A DNA stretch of 64,000 nucleotides, taken from NCBI GenBank assembly GCA_965249045.1, contig OZ252213.1, positions 992,001-1,056,000 on the forward strand, given 5' to 3'. Below are positions 50,395 through 59,277 of this stretch, in pieces. The notes below the pieces were generated by a model. That model did no database searches. It saw nothing but the letters and a program-made list of their open reading frames with translations, and had not been told where the DNA came from. Position 1 is the stretch's first letter. Every line of letters begins with the position of its first letter. Made by a program: the position numbers and the translations under genes. The DNA is from Nemesobacter sp965249045 (GTDB lineage Bacteria; Desulfobacterota_D; UBA1144; Nemesobacterales; Nemesobacteraceae).

Positions 50395-51396
50395 ATGAGT
50401 TCTGATAGCTTCAAAGCAATGGTTGTAAGCAGAACCGAAGACGGGAAATTCACAAGAGAAATCACAACCAGACAAATCGACAGTCTTCCTGACGGGGAAG
50501 TGCTCTTAAGCGTAAAGTATTCATCCCTGAATTATAAGGATGCGCTTTCTGCCATAGGAAACAGGGGGGTTACGAAAAATTATCCTCATACGCCGGGCGT
50601 TGATGCCGCCGGTATCGTTGAACATTCAAAAAGCGGGGAGTTTGAACTTGGAGATGAGGTGATAGTGCATGGTTACGACTTGGGAATGAATACTTCCGGG
50701 GGATTCGGACAATGCGTGAGGGTTCCGGCTGACTGGGTAGTTAACCTGCCCGCGGGACTTGATCTGAAAGAGTCAATGATGTACGGAACTGCGGGCTTTA
50801 CCGCGGCGCAGTCCGTTTTAAGAATTGTGGAAGGTGGAGTAAGGCCGGAAGACGGAAAGATTCTCGTAACGGGGGCGACGGGTGGAGTCGGCAGTACGGC
50901 CGTCGCTATCCTGGGAAAAGCCGGCTACAGCGTGACGGCTTCCACGGGGAAAACCGGGCAAGAACAGTTTCTGGCGGACCTGGGAGCGGAGGAAGTCATC
51001 GGGAGAGAGGATCTAACCGATTCTTCGGGCAGACTGTTGCTTAAGGGACAGTGGGCCGGGGTGGTCGATACCGTGGGCGGAGAGATGCTTGCCACCGCTA
51101 TTAAGTCCACGAAACAAAGAGGCGTTGTAACGACGTGCGGCAATGTCGCTTCTCATGATCTCAACATAAACGTCTATCCGTTTATATTGAGGGGGGTTAC
51201 GCTTGTGGGTATAGATTCGGCGAGCTGCCCGATGGAGAGAAGACGGCTTGTATGGGAAAAGATGTCCGGCGAGTGGAAGCTGGATATTCTTGAACGGATG
51301 TGCAGGACTGTCTCTCTTGAAGATGTTGACCCAGAAATAGACGTCATGCTGAAAGGCGGTCAGGTCGGCAGAGTAGTAATTGATCTTTGGAATTAG
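50395..51396 (+). CDS. acuI: acrylyl-CoA reductase-like quinone oxidoreductase (YhdH/AcuI)
   Basis: 333-residue zinc-free medium-chain dehydrogenase. Start FKAMVVSRTEDGKF, then VKYSSLNYKDALSA and PGVDAAGIVE are the family blocks. VTGATGGVGSTAVAILGKAGY binds NADPH (GGVG). The ribosome site is a full AAGGAGG. AcuI reduces acrylyl-CoA in propionate or DMSP metabolism, but the family also includes YhdH-type reductases. It follows the beta-hydroxyacid dehydrogenase by 12 bases. Confidence 0.88.
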   Translation: MSSDSFKAMVVSRTEDGKFTREITTRQIDSLPDGEVLLSVKYSSLNYKDALSAIGNRGVTKNYPHTPGVDAAGIVEHSKSGEFELGDEVIVHGYDLGMNTSGGFGQCVRVPADWVVNLPAGLDLKESMMYGTAGFTAAQSVLRIVEGGVRPEDGKILVTGATGGVGSTAVAILGKAGYSVTASTGKTGQEQFLADLGAEEVIGREDLTDSSGRLLLKGQWAGVVDTVGGEMLATAIKSTKQRGVVTTCGNVASHDLNINVYPFILRGVTLVGIDSASCPMERRRLVWEKMSGEWKLDILERMCRTVSLEDVDPEIDVMLKGGQVGRVVIDLWN

Positions 51397-51861
51397 AGAT
51401 TCCAGGATCCCCGGTTAAGTCTATCACAGTGCGTCGCTCAGAATACCGTCCCAGTATCTGAAAATCTGCCTGCTTGAGTATATTTTCATAATATAACCAA
51501 ATCAAAGATGGTGGTCCGCTGTCCGTTAAAAAGGATTTTCCTATAAATCTCTGAATGGGTCAGAACCTTGACCACGCTTCCTCTTAACACCAAATGTTGC
51601 TGAAGCAACATAAATTGAGTTGAAATTCAATCTAAAAAAGCAGTTTTTAAAACGGAGCAGGAGAGCTTGTCAAGACCTTGATATATTCAGAGATGAGAAG
51701 TGTTAATTTCTAGTTTCTGACAGATAATTGGTAATATTTCCTTATATCTAGCTAGTTTTTCCATAGATTTTGAGATGTTCTTGTTGAATGACGATTCTGA
51801 AAAAAACATGTACCTTAAACAGGTAGATGTTTTCATGATTAAGGTTCTCAGGATGGTAGTA
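51397..51861. other. intergenic region before the DUF4399 gene
   Basis: 465 bases. The only structured element is TGTTGCTGAAGCAACA (51595-51610), a 7-base inverted repeat with two central bases. The 51680-51861 part is A/T-rich and may hold the promoter of the downstream gene. No gene or RNA seen. Confidence 0.5.
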
Positions 51862-52296
51862 ATGAGCAGGACATTTTTTTTGTTTTTCATAGCCGTGGCC
51901 ATGTCATGGAATGCGGCTTTTGCAGAAGAGCATTTCTCCGAATCTCCTTCTGGAGCTAAGGCGTATCTCATTTCCCCAAAAGACGGGCAGGTTGTCGGTA
52001 AGACTTTCGTTGTGAGATTCGGGCTGGTAAACATGGGGGTTGCTCCGGCCGGAGTCAAGCTTCCAAATACCGGGCATCATCATCTGTTAATTGATCTTGA
52101 GAATCTGCCTGACATGGAAAAACCTCTTGCTTTCAGCGAGAACGTAAGGCACTTCGGAGGTGGACAGACGGAAACGGAAATAACTCTTGCTCCCGGGAAG
52201 CATACGCTACGTTTGCTGCTGGGCAATTATTTGCACATACCTCACAAACCTCCAGTGCTTTCGGAGAAAATAACTGTTACAGTGAAAGATCAGTAA
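51862..52296 (+). CDS. secreted DUF4399 protein
   Basis: About 144 residues with a signal peptide (MSRTFFLFFIAVAMSWNAAFA). The mature part carries the DUF4399 pattern: AYLISPKDGQVVGKTFVVRFG followed by GVAPAG and the NTGHHHLLID metal-like histidine cluster, then LPDMEKP and PGKHTLRLLLGNYLHIPH. Function unknown; the histidines suggest metal binding, such as copper. In-frame ATGs at 51835, 51853 and 51862 all fit; 51862 gives a normal signal peptide, preceded by AGGATGG. Downstream of an intergenic region of 465 bases. Confidence 0.85.
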   Translation: MSRTFFLFFIAVAMSWNAAFAEEHFSESPSGAKAYLISPKDGQVVGKTFVVRFGLVNMGVAPAGVKLPNTGHHHLLIDLENLPDMEKPLAFSENVRHFGGGQTETEITLAPGKHTLRLLLGNYLHIPHKPPVLSEKITVTVKDQ

Positions 52297-52334
52297 AGCA
52301 CGTCTGGTTTACCTGTATAATCTGAATTTTTGCC

Positions 52335-52417
<83 letters not shown>

Positions 52418-52514
52418 CGGCAATCTGTGGAAACTAGGCCTCCTTATCTTGGCAGACTAATGAACCTACATAGCAAAACGCATTTTAATATCCAGAGATT
52501 GGCTGAATAACCGT

Positions 52515-53351
52515 ATGCTTGGAAAACTCTTCGTGGTCTCTACCCCGATAGGAAATCTTGAAGACATAACTTTGCGGGCTGTGAACGTTCTTAAAGATTG
52601 TGACGTTATAGCGTGCGAGGATACGAGAACCACAAAAAAACTCCTTGCCCGCTACGGAGTCGAGACCGCAGTCACAAGCTATCATGAACATAACGAGGTT
52701 GAAAAGTCGCCGAAGCTGCTTGAAAAACTCAAAGAGGGCAAAGACATAGCCCTTGTTTCCGACGCCGGAACTCCTTCGGTTTCCGACCCGGGGTGTAGGC
52801 TTGTAAATCTCTCGATTGAAAACAATATAAAAGTAATTCCCATACCGGGTCCTTCGGCTGTTCTCTCCGCACTTGTTGTTTCGGGACTTCCCGTGGACAG
52901 TTTTCTTTTTCTCGGGTTTTTTCCAAAGACTGCCGGCAAAAAGAAAGAACTTCTAAAGGATGTAGAGCACTATCCCTATACTCTGATTTTCTATGAGTCT
53001 GCTAGGAGACTTTCGGGAAGCTTGAGTGTTCTGCTGGAGATTCTTGGCGATAGGAATATCTGTGTCGCTAGAGAAATGACAAAACTCTACGAAGAGGTGA
53101 TTCGGGGATCAGTTCCGGAAGTCATTTCCATTCTTTCAAAAAGAGTATCTGTTAAAGGAGAAGTGACGGTCGTTATAGAGGGCAGCAGGGGAGGGCGCGG
53201 GAAAATATCAACGGAAGAAGCGCAGAAGACGCTGCGCGCAATGAAAGAGCGTGGCGTAGCCTTAAGTGACGCCGTCCGCGCGGTCTGCGAATCCTCGGGG
53301 GCATCAAAAAACAGCGTATACAGGATGGCTCTTGAGATCTGGGAGGGGTAG
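52515..53351 (+). CDS. rsmI: 16S rRNA (cytidine(1402)-2'-O)-methyltransferase
   Basis: SAM-dependent methylase. The tetrapyrrole-methylase fold is shown by LFVVSTPIGNLEDITLRAV at the start, then VIACEDTRTTKKLL, LVSDAGTPSVSDPG (SAM site) and IPGPSAVLSAL. 278 residues. Alone on the plus strand; convergent with the zinc-ribbon gene. Confidence 0.94.
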   Translation: MLGKLFVVSTPIGNLEDITLRAVNVLKDCDVIACEDTRTTKKLLARYGVETAVTSYHEHNEVEKSPKLLEKLKEGKDIALVSDAGTPSVSDPGCRLVNLSIENNIKVIPIPGPSAVLSALVVSGLPVDSFLFLGFFPKTAGKKKELLKDVEHYPYTLIFYESARRLSGSLSVLLEILGDRNICVAREMTKLYEEVIRGSVPEVISILSKRVSVKGEVTVVIEGSRGGRGKISTEEAQKTLRAMKERGVALSDAVRAVCESSGASKNSVYRMALEIWEG

Positions 53352-53355
53352 CGGG

Positions 53356-53523
53356 TTACTGTTTTTTCGAACGCTTATCGGCTATTGAGCCACTTACCTT
53401 TACCTGTTTTTCCATTTTTGATTTCTTGCCCACGGCCTCGCCCTGGATATTTGACTTGCATGACTCGCATATAGAATCGGGAGATGGCTTGCCGCATACT
53501 AAGCACTTTTTCTCTTTACTCAT
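53356..53523 (-). CDS. 55-residue zinc-ribbon protein
   Basis: Read directly. From ATG 53523 it encodes a protein with two CxxC pairs (CLVCGK and CESCK) followed by a lysine-rich tail (KKSKMEKQVKVSG). GGAG lies 10-13 bases upstream (AGGAGAACGAGTAATG). The Cys4 pattern of a small zinc ribbon, plus a basic tail, suggests nucleic-acid or ribosome binding. I know no name for it. Its stop is five bases from the rsmI stop; convergent. Confidence 0.75.
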   Translation of the reverse strand: MSKEKKCLVCGKPSPDSICESCKSNIQGEAVGKKSKMEKQVKVSGSIADKRSKKQ

Positions 53524-53598
53524 TACTCGTTCTCCTTTCTTGGGGGAATACCTTTGATAATAACATGCTTTCCCGCGAACATGTATGCCGGATTACAA

Positions 53599-55062
53599 TT
53601 ATCCAAGCGGAGCAAGTTCTTTTTCGTACCATTTCGTGCTTTGCTCGTAGGCGTACGCTGCATTGAGCACCGTCTGTTCGTCAAATGGTTTTCCCATTAT
53701 CTGAAGTCCTATGGGAAGCTTTTCGGAGCTGAATCCACAGGGAACCGATATTCCCGGAAGTCCTGCTATGTTGCAGGGAATGGTAAGGACGTCGGAGAGG
53801 TACATTTTCAAGGGGTCATCCGTTTTTTCGCCGATTCCGAAAGCGGTTTCAGGAGAAGTAGCGCTTGCTATGACGTCAACTTTTTCCCACGCATCCTCAA
53901 AATCCCTTATTATTAGGGTTCTTGCCTTCTGCGCTTTGAGGTAGTAGGCGTCATAATAGCCTGTGGAAAGGGCGTAGGTTCCAAGCATTATTCTTCTTTT
54001 CACTTCATCTCCGAATCCTTCCGAACGACTTCTGAAAAAAAGATCCCTGAGGGTTTCCGCATTTTCGCAGCGGTAGGTGTATCTTACCCCGTCGTATCTG
54101 GCGAGATTGGAGCTCGCTTCCGAAGGGGCTATTATGTAGTAGGTTGAAACCGCGTACCGGGAGTGAGGAAGTGAAATCTCCACAATTTCTGCTCCTAGGG
54201 TTTCAAGCTTGGTAATGGCTTCGCGTACGGATTTTTCTACTTCAGGATCCATACCTGAAACGAAGTATTCCTTCGGTATTCCTACCCGAAGCCCCTTTAT
54301 ATCCGCACTAAGCGCATTTGCGTAATCAGTAGTCGGAAGGTTCACGGATGTTGAGTCCAGAGGGTCATAGCCTGCTATGGAAGAGATAATTATAGCCGCA
54401 TCCTCCACGGTTTTTGCGATCGGTCCCGCTTGGTCAAGGGAAGAGGCAAAGGCGATCATGCCGAAACGGCTTACCCTTCCGTAGGTGGGTTTCATTCCCA
54501 CTACTCCGCAAAGCGAACCGGGCTGTCTTATGGACCCTCCGGTATCTGTTCCGACTGACGCGACACACAAATTTGCCGCTGTCGCGGCGGCGCTGCCTCC
54601 GCTTGATCCTCCCGGAACTCTATCAGTGTCCCAAGGGTTGTTTACTGGTCCGAAGTAAGATGTTTCGTTTGAAGATCCCATGGCGAATTCGTCCATGTTG
54701 TTTTTTCCGAGTATTACCGAACCGCTGGCTAGGAGTCTCTCCGCCACGGTTGAATTATAAGGGGCGACAAAATCCCGCAGCATCTTTGACCCGCAAGTAG
54801 TCCGTGAGTCCTTTGTTACGAAAATATCCTTAAGCGCTATGGGGACTCCATGTAGAGGACCGAGATAGTTTCCTTCGGATATCTGTTTTTCCGCCTTTCG
54901 GGCGGCCTCGACGGCCGCTTTTTCCCAAACGGTTATGTATGAGTTTATTTTTCCGTCCTCGGCAAATATGCGCTCGAGAAAAAGTTCGGCAAGCTCTACA
55001 GGGGAAACTTCTCTTTTTTCTATCAGTGTGGCTGTCTCTTTTATGGTTCTTGGAATGGACAT
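53599..55062 (-). CDS. gatA: Asp-tRNA(Asn)/Glu-tRNA(Gln) amidotransferase subunit A
   Basis: Amidase subunit that releases ammonia from glutamine to amidate Glu-tRNA(Gln) or Asp-tRNA(Asn). The Ser-cisSer-Lys triad sits in GVPIALKDIFVTKD (Lys), GGSSGGSAAATAAN and SVGTDTGGSIRQPGSLCGVV. 487 residues. It is preceded on its strand by gatC with four bases between. gatB is not in the window. Confidence 0.96.
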   Translation of the reverse strand: MSIPRTIKETATLIEKREVSPVELAELFLERIFAEDGKINSYITVWEKAAVEAARKAEKQISEGNYLGPLHGVPIALKDIFVTKDSRTTCGSKMLRDFVAPYNSTVAERLLASGSVILGKNNMDEFAMGSSNETSYFGPVNNPWDTDRVPGGSSGGSAAATAANLCVASVGTDTGGSIRQPGSLCGVVGMKPTYGRVSRFGMIAFASSLDQAGPIAKTVEDAAIIISSIAGYDPLDSTSVNLPTTDYANALSADIKGLRVGIPKEYFVSGMDPEVEKSVREAITKLETLGAEIVEISLPHSRYAVSTYYIIAPSEASSNLARYDGVRYTYRCENAETLRDLFFRSRSEGFGDEVKRRIMLGTYALSTGYYDAYYLKAQKARTLIIRDFEDAWEKVDVIASATSPETAFGIGEKTDDPLKMYLSDVLTIPCNIAGLPGISVPCGFSSEKLPIGLQIMGKPFDEQTVLNAAYAYEQSTKWYEKELAPLG

Positions 55063-55066
55063 CGGG

Positions 55067-55363
55067 CTAGCTCTGATCCTCTATGACTTTTGGAACCGTG
55101 AAAAAACCATTTTCCTTACTGGGTGCATTGCGAAGGGCTTCTTCTGTTGTTATTGCCTGAACCACCTTGTCTTTCCGAAAAGGGGTTGAGAGTTCAAGCA
55201 CGTGCGACGTGGGTTCGACGTTTTCCGTATCAAGCGCAGCAAGATCATCTATGTGGACGAGAATGTCTCCTAGCTGGCGGGTGAATTTTGAAAGCGTCTC
55301 GTCATCGAACTCGAGTCTTGCGAGTTCGGCCGTGTTGAGCACATCTTGTTTTGATATTTTCAT
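55067..55363 (-). CDS. gatC: Asp-tRNA(Asn)/Glu-tRNA(Gln) amidotransferase subunit C
   Basis: 98-residue stabilising subunit. ISKQDVLNTAELARLEF at the N-terminus is the usual GatC pattern (V..+A.LA.L), followed by FTRQLGDILVHIDDLAALDT and, at the end, TVPKVIE. Next to gatA on the same strand. Confirms indirect synthesis of Gln- or Asn-tRNA. Confidence 0.92.
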   Translation of the reverse strand: MKISKQDVLNTAELARLEFDDETLSKFTRQLGDILVHIDDLAALDTENVEPTSHVLELSTPFRKDKVVQAITTEEALRNAPSKENGFFTVPKVIEDQS

Positions 55364-55403
55364 GTTTGAAATCCTATATCGTGCGTTTTACCCGAAACTG
55401 CTT

Positions 55404-56363
55404 CTAACCGATATCTGGGGTGTGGCAGATAATGCTTTCCGCAAAATCCACTATCTGCGATTCAAGTTTTACTCCACTGAAAAAATTTATTTCCTGAACG
55501 CATGTCGGGCTCGTTGTGTTGACTTCGGTCAGGTACCCTCCGACTATGTCGATTCCAACCAGGTAGAGCCGGTCTTCTATGAGTTTGCGTCGAAGGCTAT
55601 CGCATATCTCGAGGTCTCTTTCCGTAAGCGTGGTTTTCTCGGGGTGTCCCCCGGAGTGGAAGTTGCTTCTGAATTCTCCCTTTGCGGCGACCCTCATTAC
55701 GGCCCCTATGGGCTGGCCGTTTAGAAGTATCACTCTTTTGTCTCCTTCCGAGACCTCTCTTATGAATTTCTGGGCCATCACGTAGGTTTTCCCGAAATCC
55801 GTTATGCTCTCGAGTATCACATTGAGGTTAGGGTCGTCGGCCCTTACGAGGAATATCCCCTCTCCACCGTAGCCGTCAAGCGGTTTTACCACCATTTCAT
55901 TGCCGGTCTGCGAGAGAAATTCCTTTAGCTTTTCAATGTCTTTTGAAACCAGAGTAGGAGGCATGTAGTCGGCGAAATTAAGGCTGTACATCTTCTCGTT
56001 CGATTCCCTTATTCCCGCCGGATGGTTAATCACGTGCGTTACGGATTCGTCAACCCTGCTGAGTATGTAGGTTGAGTAGATGTAATCCATGTTGAAAGGA
56101 GGATCTTTTCTCATCCATACAACGTCGAAGTCGTCAAGCGGAGAAGTTTCCGTGGAACCCTTGGCGTAATAATCGCTTTTTCTCTCAAGGCGAAGCGCGG
56201 TTGAATCCGCCCATGCCCTCGAGTCTTTGACGAAAAGATCTTCGAGTTCGCAGTAGCGGATTTCATGCCCCCTCGCTTGGCATTCAAGCATTATGACGAA
56301 GGTGGTGTCCTTGTTTATGTTTATCGACTCGATCGGGTCCATTACGAAAAGCATTTTCGACAT
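55404..56363 (-). CDS. gshB: glutathione synthetase
   Basis: ATP-grasp ligase joining gamma-glutamylcysteine and glycine. MLFVMDPIESININKDTTFV is the N-terminal block, followed by VWMRKDPPFNMDYIYSTYIL. VVKPLDGYGGEGIFLV supplies the ATP loop, and the C-terminal region ends with NTTSPTCVQEINFFSG. 319 residues, normal. It suggests a glutathione-using organism. It lies 41 bases upstream of gatC on the same strand. Confidence 0.95.
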   Translation of the reverse strand: MSKMLFVMDPIESININKDTTFVIMLECQARGHEIRYCELEDLFVKDSRAWADSTALRLERKSDYYAKGSTETSPLDDFDVVWMRKDPPFNMDYIYSTYILSRVDESVTHVINHPAGIRESNEKMYSLNFADYMPPTLVSKDIEKLKEFLSQTGNEMVVKPLDGYGGEGIFLVRADDPNLNVILESITDFGKTYVMAQKFIREVSEGDKRVILLNGQPIGAVMRVAAKGEFRSNFHSGGHPEKTTLTERDLEICDSLRRKLIEDRLYLVGIDIVGGYLTEVNTTSPTCVQEINFFSGVKLESQIVDFAESIICHTPDIG

Positions 56364-56460
56364 GGTGATACTCTATACAAAATAGCGTTTACGGACAATA
56401 TCCCGGCGAGGATTTTACCGTGCAAAGAAAACCCGGTTCAGCCGGTCTAGGGAAATTCCG

Positions 56461-57333
56461 TTATTCGAAAAACGACAGCAGTTCCGCGGAAGTCTCTCGA
56501 GGTTTTTCTTCCGGGAGAAAATGGCCGCAGTCAAGCGGTTTTCCTGAAACGCTAAGCGCTTTTTTCCTCCATACCTCAAGCACATCGTAGGTTCTGTGAA
56601 TGAACCCCCTTTTTCCCCAGAGAGCAAGAAGCGGACACGTTATTTTAGCGCCCATATCCTCTTCGTCGTGAACAATATCTATTGAGGCCGCGGCCCTGTA
56701 GTCTTCACAGCTCGCGTGAATAGAGCTTGGGTCGCTGAAACAGCGCACATATTCTTTTACGGCCTCGGGATGAAACTTTGCCCCGGGTGCGCTCCAGCGT
56801 CTGAGTTTTTCAAGAAGATAGTATTCCGGGTCCGCGCCTATCATTTTCTCTGGAAGTCCATCGGGCTGAATAAGAAAAAACCAGTGATAGTAACCCGTGG
56901 CGAAATGCTGGTCCGCGGTCTGAAACATGTAGTGGGTAGGGGCTATATCCATGACGCAGGCCTTGAGCACTTTTTCAGGGTGATCAAGGCACATGCGGTG
57001 AAGCACTCTGGCTCCCCTGTCGTGTCCCGCAACGTAGAACTCATCAAACCCTAAAGCTTCCATTATGGACACCATGTCCGCGGCCATGGCTCTTTTTGAA
57101 TAGTTTGAATGATCTTTTTCCCCGACAGGTTTGGAACTGTCACCATAACCCCGAAGGTCGGGACACACGACCAGAAAGTTCGGGACGAGCGAACGTGCGA
57201 CCGCGTGCCACATGACGTGGGTCTGAGGGTAGCCGTGGAGAAGGAGAACGGGTTTTCCTTCTCCTCCCCAAACGGTGTTTATCTCGACTTCGGGAGTCTG
57301 TATTTTTTGCTTTTTGAAGTTTTTGCCGAACAT
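56461..57333 (-). CDS. alpha/beta hydrolase, haloacetate dehalogenase-like
   Basis: 290 residues. HGYPQTHVMWHAVA (HG loop) is followed by LRGYGDSSKP. The nucleophile elbow is VAGHDRGARVLHRMCLDHPE, with Asp as nucleophile and the DRGAR arginines used by fluoroacetate dehalogenases. YYHWFFLIQPDGLPE has the HW pair that binds halide in that group. The catalytic His is in DCGHFLPEE. Epoxide hydrolase or another alpha/beta hydrolase is the main alternative. Divergent from the HicB-like gene at 57397. Confidence 0.8.
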   Translation of the reverse strand: MFGKNFKKQKIQTPEVEINTVWGGEGKPVLLLHGYPQTHVMWHAVARSLVPNFLVVCPDLRGYGDSSKPVGEKDHSNYSKRAMAADMVSIMEALGFDEFYVAGHDRGARVLHRMCLDHPEKVLKACVMDIAPTHYMFQTADQHFATGYYHWFFLIQPDGLPEKMIGADPEYYLLEKLRRWSAPGAKFHPEAVKEYVRCFSDPSSIHASCEDYRAAASIDIVHDEEDMGAKITCPLLALWGKRGFIHRTYDVLEVWRKKALSVSGKPLDCGHFLPEEKPRETSAELLSFFE

Positions 57334-57396
57334 GTTTTCGTATATTCTATTTTAACCAGACGTAGCTGCTTTCCTAAAAGCCGCAGGAGTGAGACC

Positions 57397-57618
57397 ATGA
57401 TTGAGTACAAGGGGTATGTTGCAGTGGTTGAATTTGACGATTCCGTAGGGCGTCTTCACAGAAGAGTTATTAACAGCGGCAGTTATTCAATTGCCTCTTT
57501 TGAAGCGACTGATGCTAAGGAAATTCAGAAAGAATTCCGTCGTTCTATTGACGAGTATATTGCCTCATGCGAAGAAGACGGCTCGGAACCCGTAAAGCCT
57601 TTCTGGATTCCAACTTAA
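57397..57618 (+). CDS. HicB-like small protein
   Basis: 73 residues beginning MIEYKGYVAVVEFDDSVG. The FDDSVGRLHRRVINS and DEYIASCEEDGSEPVKPF parts match the HicB family of antitoxin-like proteins with partial RNase-H-like fold. AGGAG is about nine bases upstream of the ATG; a longer frame to 57109 is not used. No HicA-type toxin is visible on either side, so this copy may be an orphan regulator. It precedes the glycosylase-like gene by 41 bases. Confidence 0.7.
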   Translation: MIEYKGYVAVVEFDDSVGRLHRRVINSGSYSIASFEATDAKEIQKEFRRSIDEYIASCEEDGSEPVKPFWIPT

Positions 57619-57659
57619 AGTGGTACAAACAACAGAGAATTGTTCTTCAAACTCCAGAA

Positions 57660-58520
57660 ATGTCTAATGCAGCACAAATAGTCGAGATGATTGCCAGTGA
57701 TTTTTATGGCGATCGACTTGATCTGTCCGAGAGAGGTATAGAATCATACGACCCATGGTCGCAAATGCCGGAGGTAAAATTTGTTGAGGAGATGCGTGAC
57801 TCCGGTGAGTCCGAACGCACCGTGCGACTGTTTCTGACTTTCGTTTCGGCAATGGATCGCGCACGAGACGCAAATAGTTTGTGGTGGGACGCGGCAGACC
57901 TGTTTAGATCGCGTCCTGAGCTTTTCGATCCTGCTGAGGTAACAAAAACTTCCCTCAAAGAGCTAAAGAGATATTTGTCTGAAAGTGGGGTGAGCCGACG
58001 TCACCGACCGGATTCAGAAGCTTGGCACGTTATTTCTACCAGTTTAACCTCAGAGGATAGCCCGATACGCCGTGTAATAGATTGCGGACTCGGAGATGCG
58101 GAGGAATTGCTCAAGGCGCTAAGGAGCAGGGATGAAAAGGGCCGGTCTAAATTCCCATTTCTTCGCGGTCCGAAGATCGGACCGATGTGGATCCGGATCA
58201 TGGCGGATCCGGGTGGAGCTGAGATAGAGCGCATAGAAAAAGTTCCGGTGGCGGTAGATGTTCAGGTTCGTCGCACGACGGAGAATCTGGGAATCGCAGA
58301 CACACGAGGACTTAAGCTTAAAGAGGCGAAGCCGATAATCCAAGACGCCTGCCACAATGCGGTTGCCAAGACTAATATAGGGGGACCACAAAGGATCGCA
58401 GGAACAAGTGCGGCGCTTGATCCCGCGCTGTGGTTCTACGGCAAATACGGTTGCAGCTACTGTGAGAAATCAGGTAAGCAAATACCTATAGGTCGTGCTT
58501 GTGACCACTGTCAGCTTTAG
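57660..58520 (+). CDS. HhH-GPD DNA-glycosylase-like protein with C-terminal Cys4 motif
   Basis: 286 residues; I do not know an exact family. Features fit helix-hairpin-helix/GPD glycosylases: a hairpin-like FLRGPKIGPMWIRIM (about 167-181) followed by PVAVDVQVRRTTENLG, where D200 takes the place of the catalytic Asp in the PVDTHVxR motif. A C-terminal CxxC-x12-CxxC (C265, C268, C281, C284) could bind zinc or iron-sulphur; the spacing differs from EndoIII (C-x6-C-x2-C-x5-C). It is 18 bases upstream of endonuclease V, a deaminated-base repair enzyme, which supports a DNA repair role. The ATG at 57660 is chosen; the open frame to 57567 overlaps the HicB-like gene. Confidence 0.65.
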   Translation: MSNAAQIVEMIASDFYGDRLDLSERGIESYDPWSQMPEVKFVEEMRDSGESERTVRLFLTFVSAMDRARDANSLWWDAADLFRSRPELFDPAEVTKTSLKELKRYLSESGVSRRHRPDSEAWHVISTSLTSEDSPIRRVIDCGLGDAEELLKALRSRDEKGRSKFPFLRGPKIGPMWIRIMADPGGAEIERIEKVPVAVDVQVRRTTENLGIADTRGLKLKEAKPIIQDACHNAVAKTNIGGPQRIAGTSAALDPALWFYGKYGCSYCEKSGKQIPIGRACDHCQL

Positions 58521-58538
58521 TGCAGGTATTCTGTCTCC

Positions 58539-59249
58539 ATGCACCATAAAGGCAACTTGATAAAAGACCTTGAAATACTTTATTCCGCAAAGCCTCCTCC
58601 TGTGAGAGAAGCTTTTCGTATTCAGAAAGAGCTTTCTCTAAGGGTTGTACGGACCGCTGACCAGAAACCTATTCGTACGATTGCCGGCGCCGATATCGCT
58701 ATCTGCGTCAAGGAAAAAAAGCTTGTCTGCGGAATAATTCTCTTTTCCTACCCTGACCTGGAAGAGATCGAGAGGGTGTGGACTGTATCGGACGAAGCGT
58801 TTCCCTATGTTCCGGGGCTCCTGGGTTTCAGAGAGGCTCCTTGCGTCATAAAAACCTTCGGTGAGCTTCGCGAGCGTTCTGACATGATTATGATAGACGG
58901 ACACGGATTTGCTCATCCAAGAGGCTTTGGACTTGCCTGTCATGTCGGAGTTCTGCTTGATATTCCGGCAATCGGCGTCGCGAAAAAATGTCTTTATGGA
59001 ACTTTCAATGAACCGGGCTTGGAGAAAGGGGAAAAAGCGTTAATGAGGGGGAAGAACCGTGAAGTCGTTGGTGCTGCTTTGAGAACTAGGGAGGGAGTGA
59101 AACCAGTTTTTGTATCTATTGGCAACAGAACCGACCTCGATACGGCCGTTATGATTGCTCTTGAATGCTCACGGGGTCTTAGAATTCCTGAGCCTACAAG
59201 ACTTGCTGATAAATACGTTGCTTCGCTTAAAACACAGGCTTGTGGATAA
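58539..59249 (+). CDS. nfi: endonuclease V (deoxyinosine 3'-endonuclease)
   Basis: Nicks DNA next to deoxyinosine and other deaminated bases. IRTIAGADIAICVKEK carries the first Asp, and YVPGLLGFREAP the PYxPG wedge. MIDGHGFAHPRGFGLACHVG has the second metal Asp and His. 236 residues, close to E. coli (223). It follows the glycosylase-like gene by 18 bases; together they look like a small base-damage repair unit. Convergent with carA. Confidence 0.95.
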   Translation: MHHKGNLIKDLEILYSAKPPPVREAFRIQKELSLRVVRTADQKPIRTIAGADIAICVKEKKLVCGIILFSYPDLEEIERVWTVSDEAFPYVPGLLGFREAPCVIKTFGELRERSDMIMIDGHGFAHPRGFGLACHVGVLLDIPAIGVAKKCLYGTFNEPGLEKGEKALMRGKNREVVGAALRTREGVKPVFVSIGNRTDLDTAVMIALECSRGLRIPEPTRLADKYVASLKTQACG

Positions 59250-59277
59250 GGATTGTGTGGCGGATTAAGGACGATGT

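Noticed and set aside
57397..57618. Complete HicAB toxin-antitoxin system
   Set aside because: Only the HicB-like protein is present; the upstream gene is a divergent hydrolase and the downstream gene is not HicA-like.
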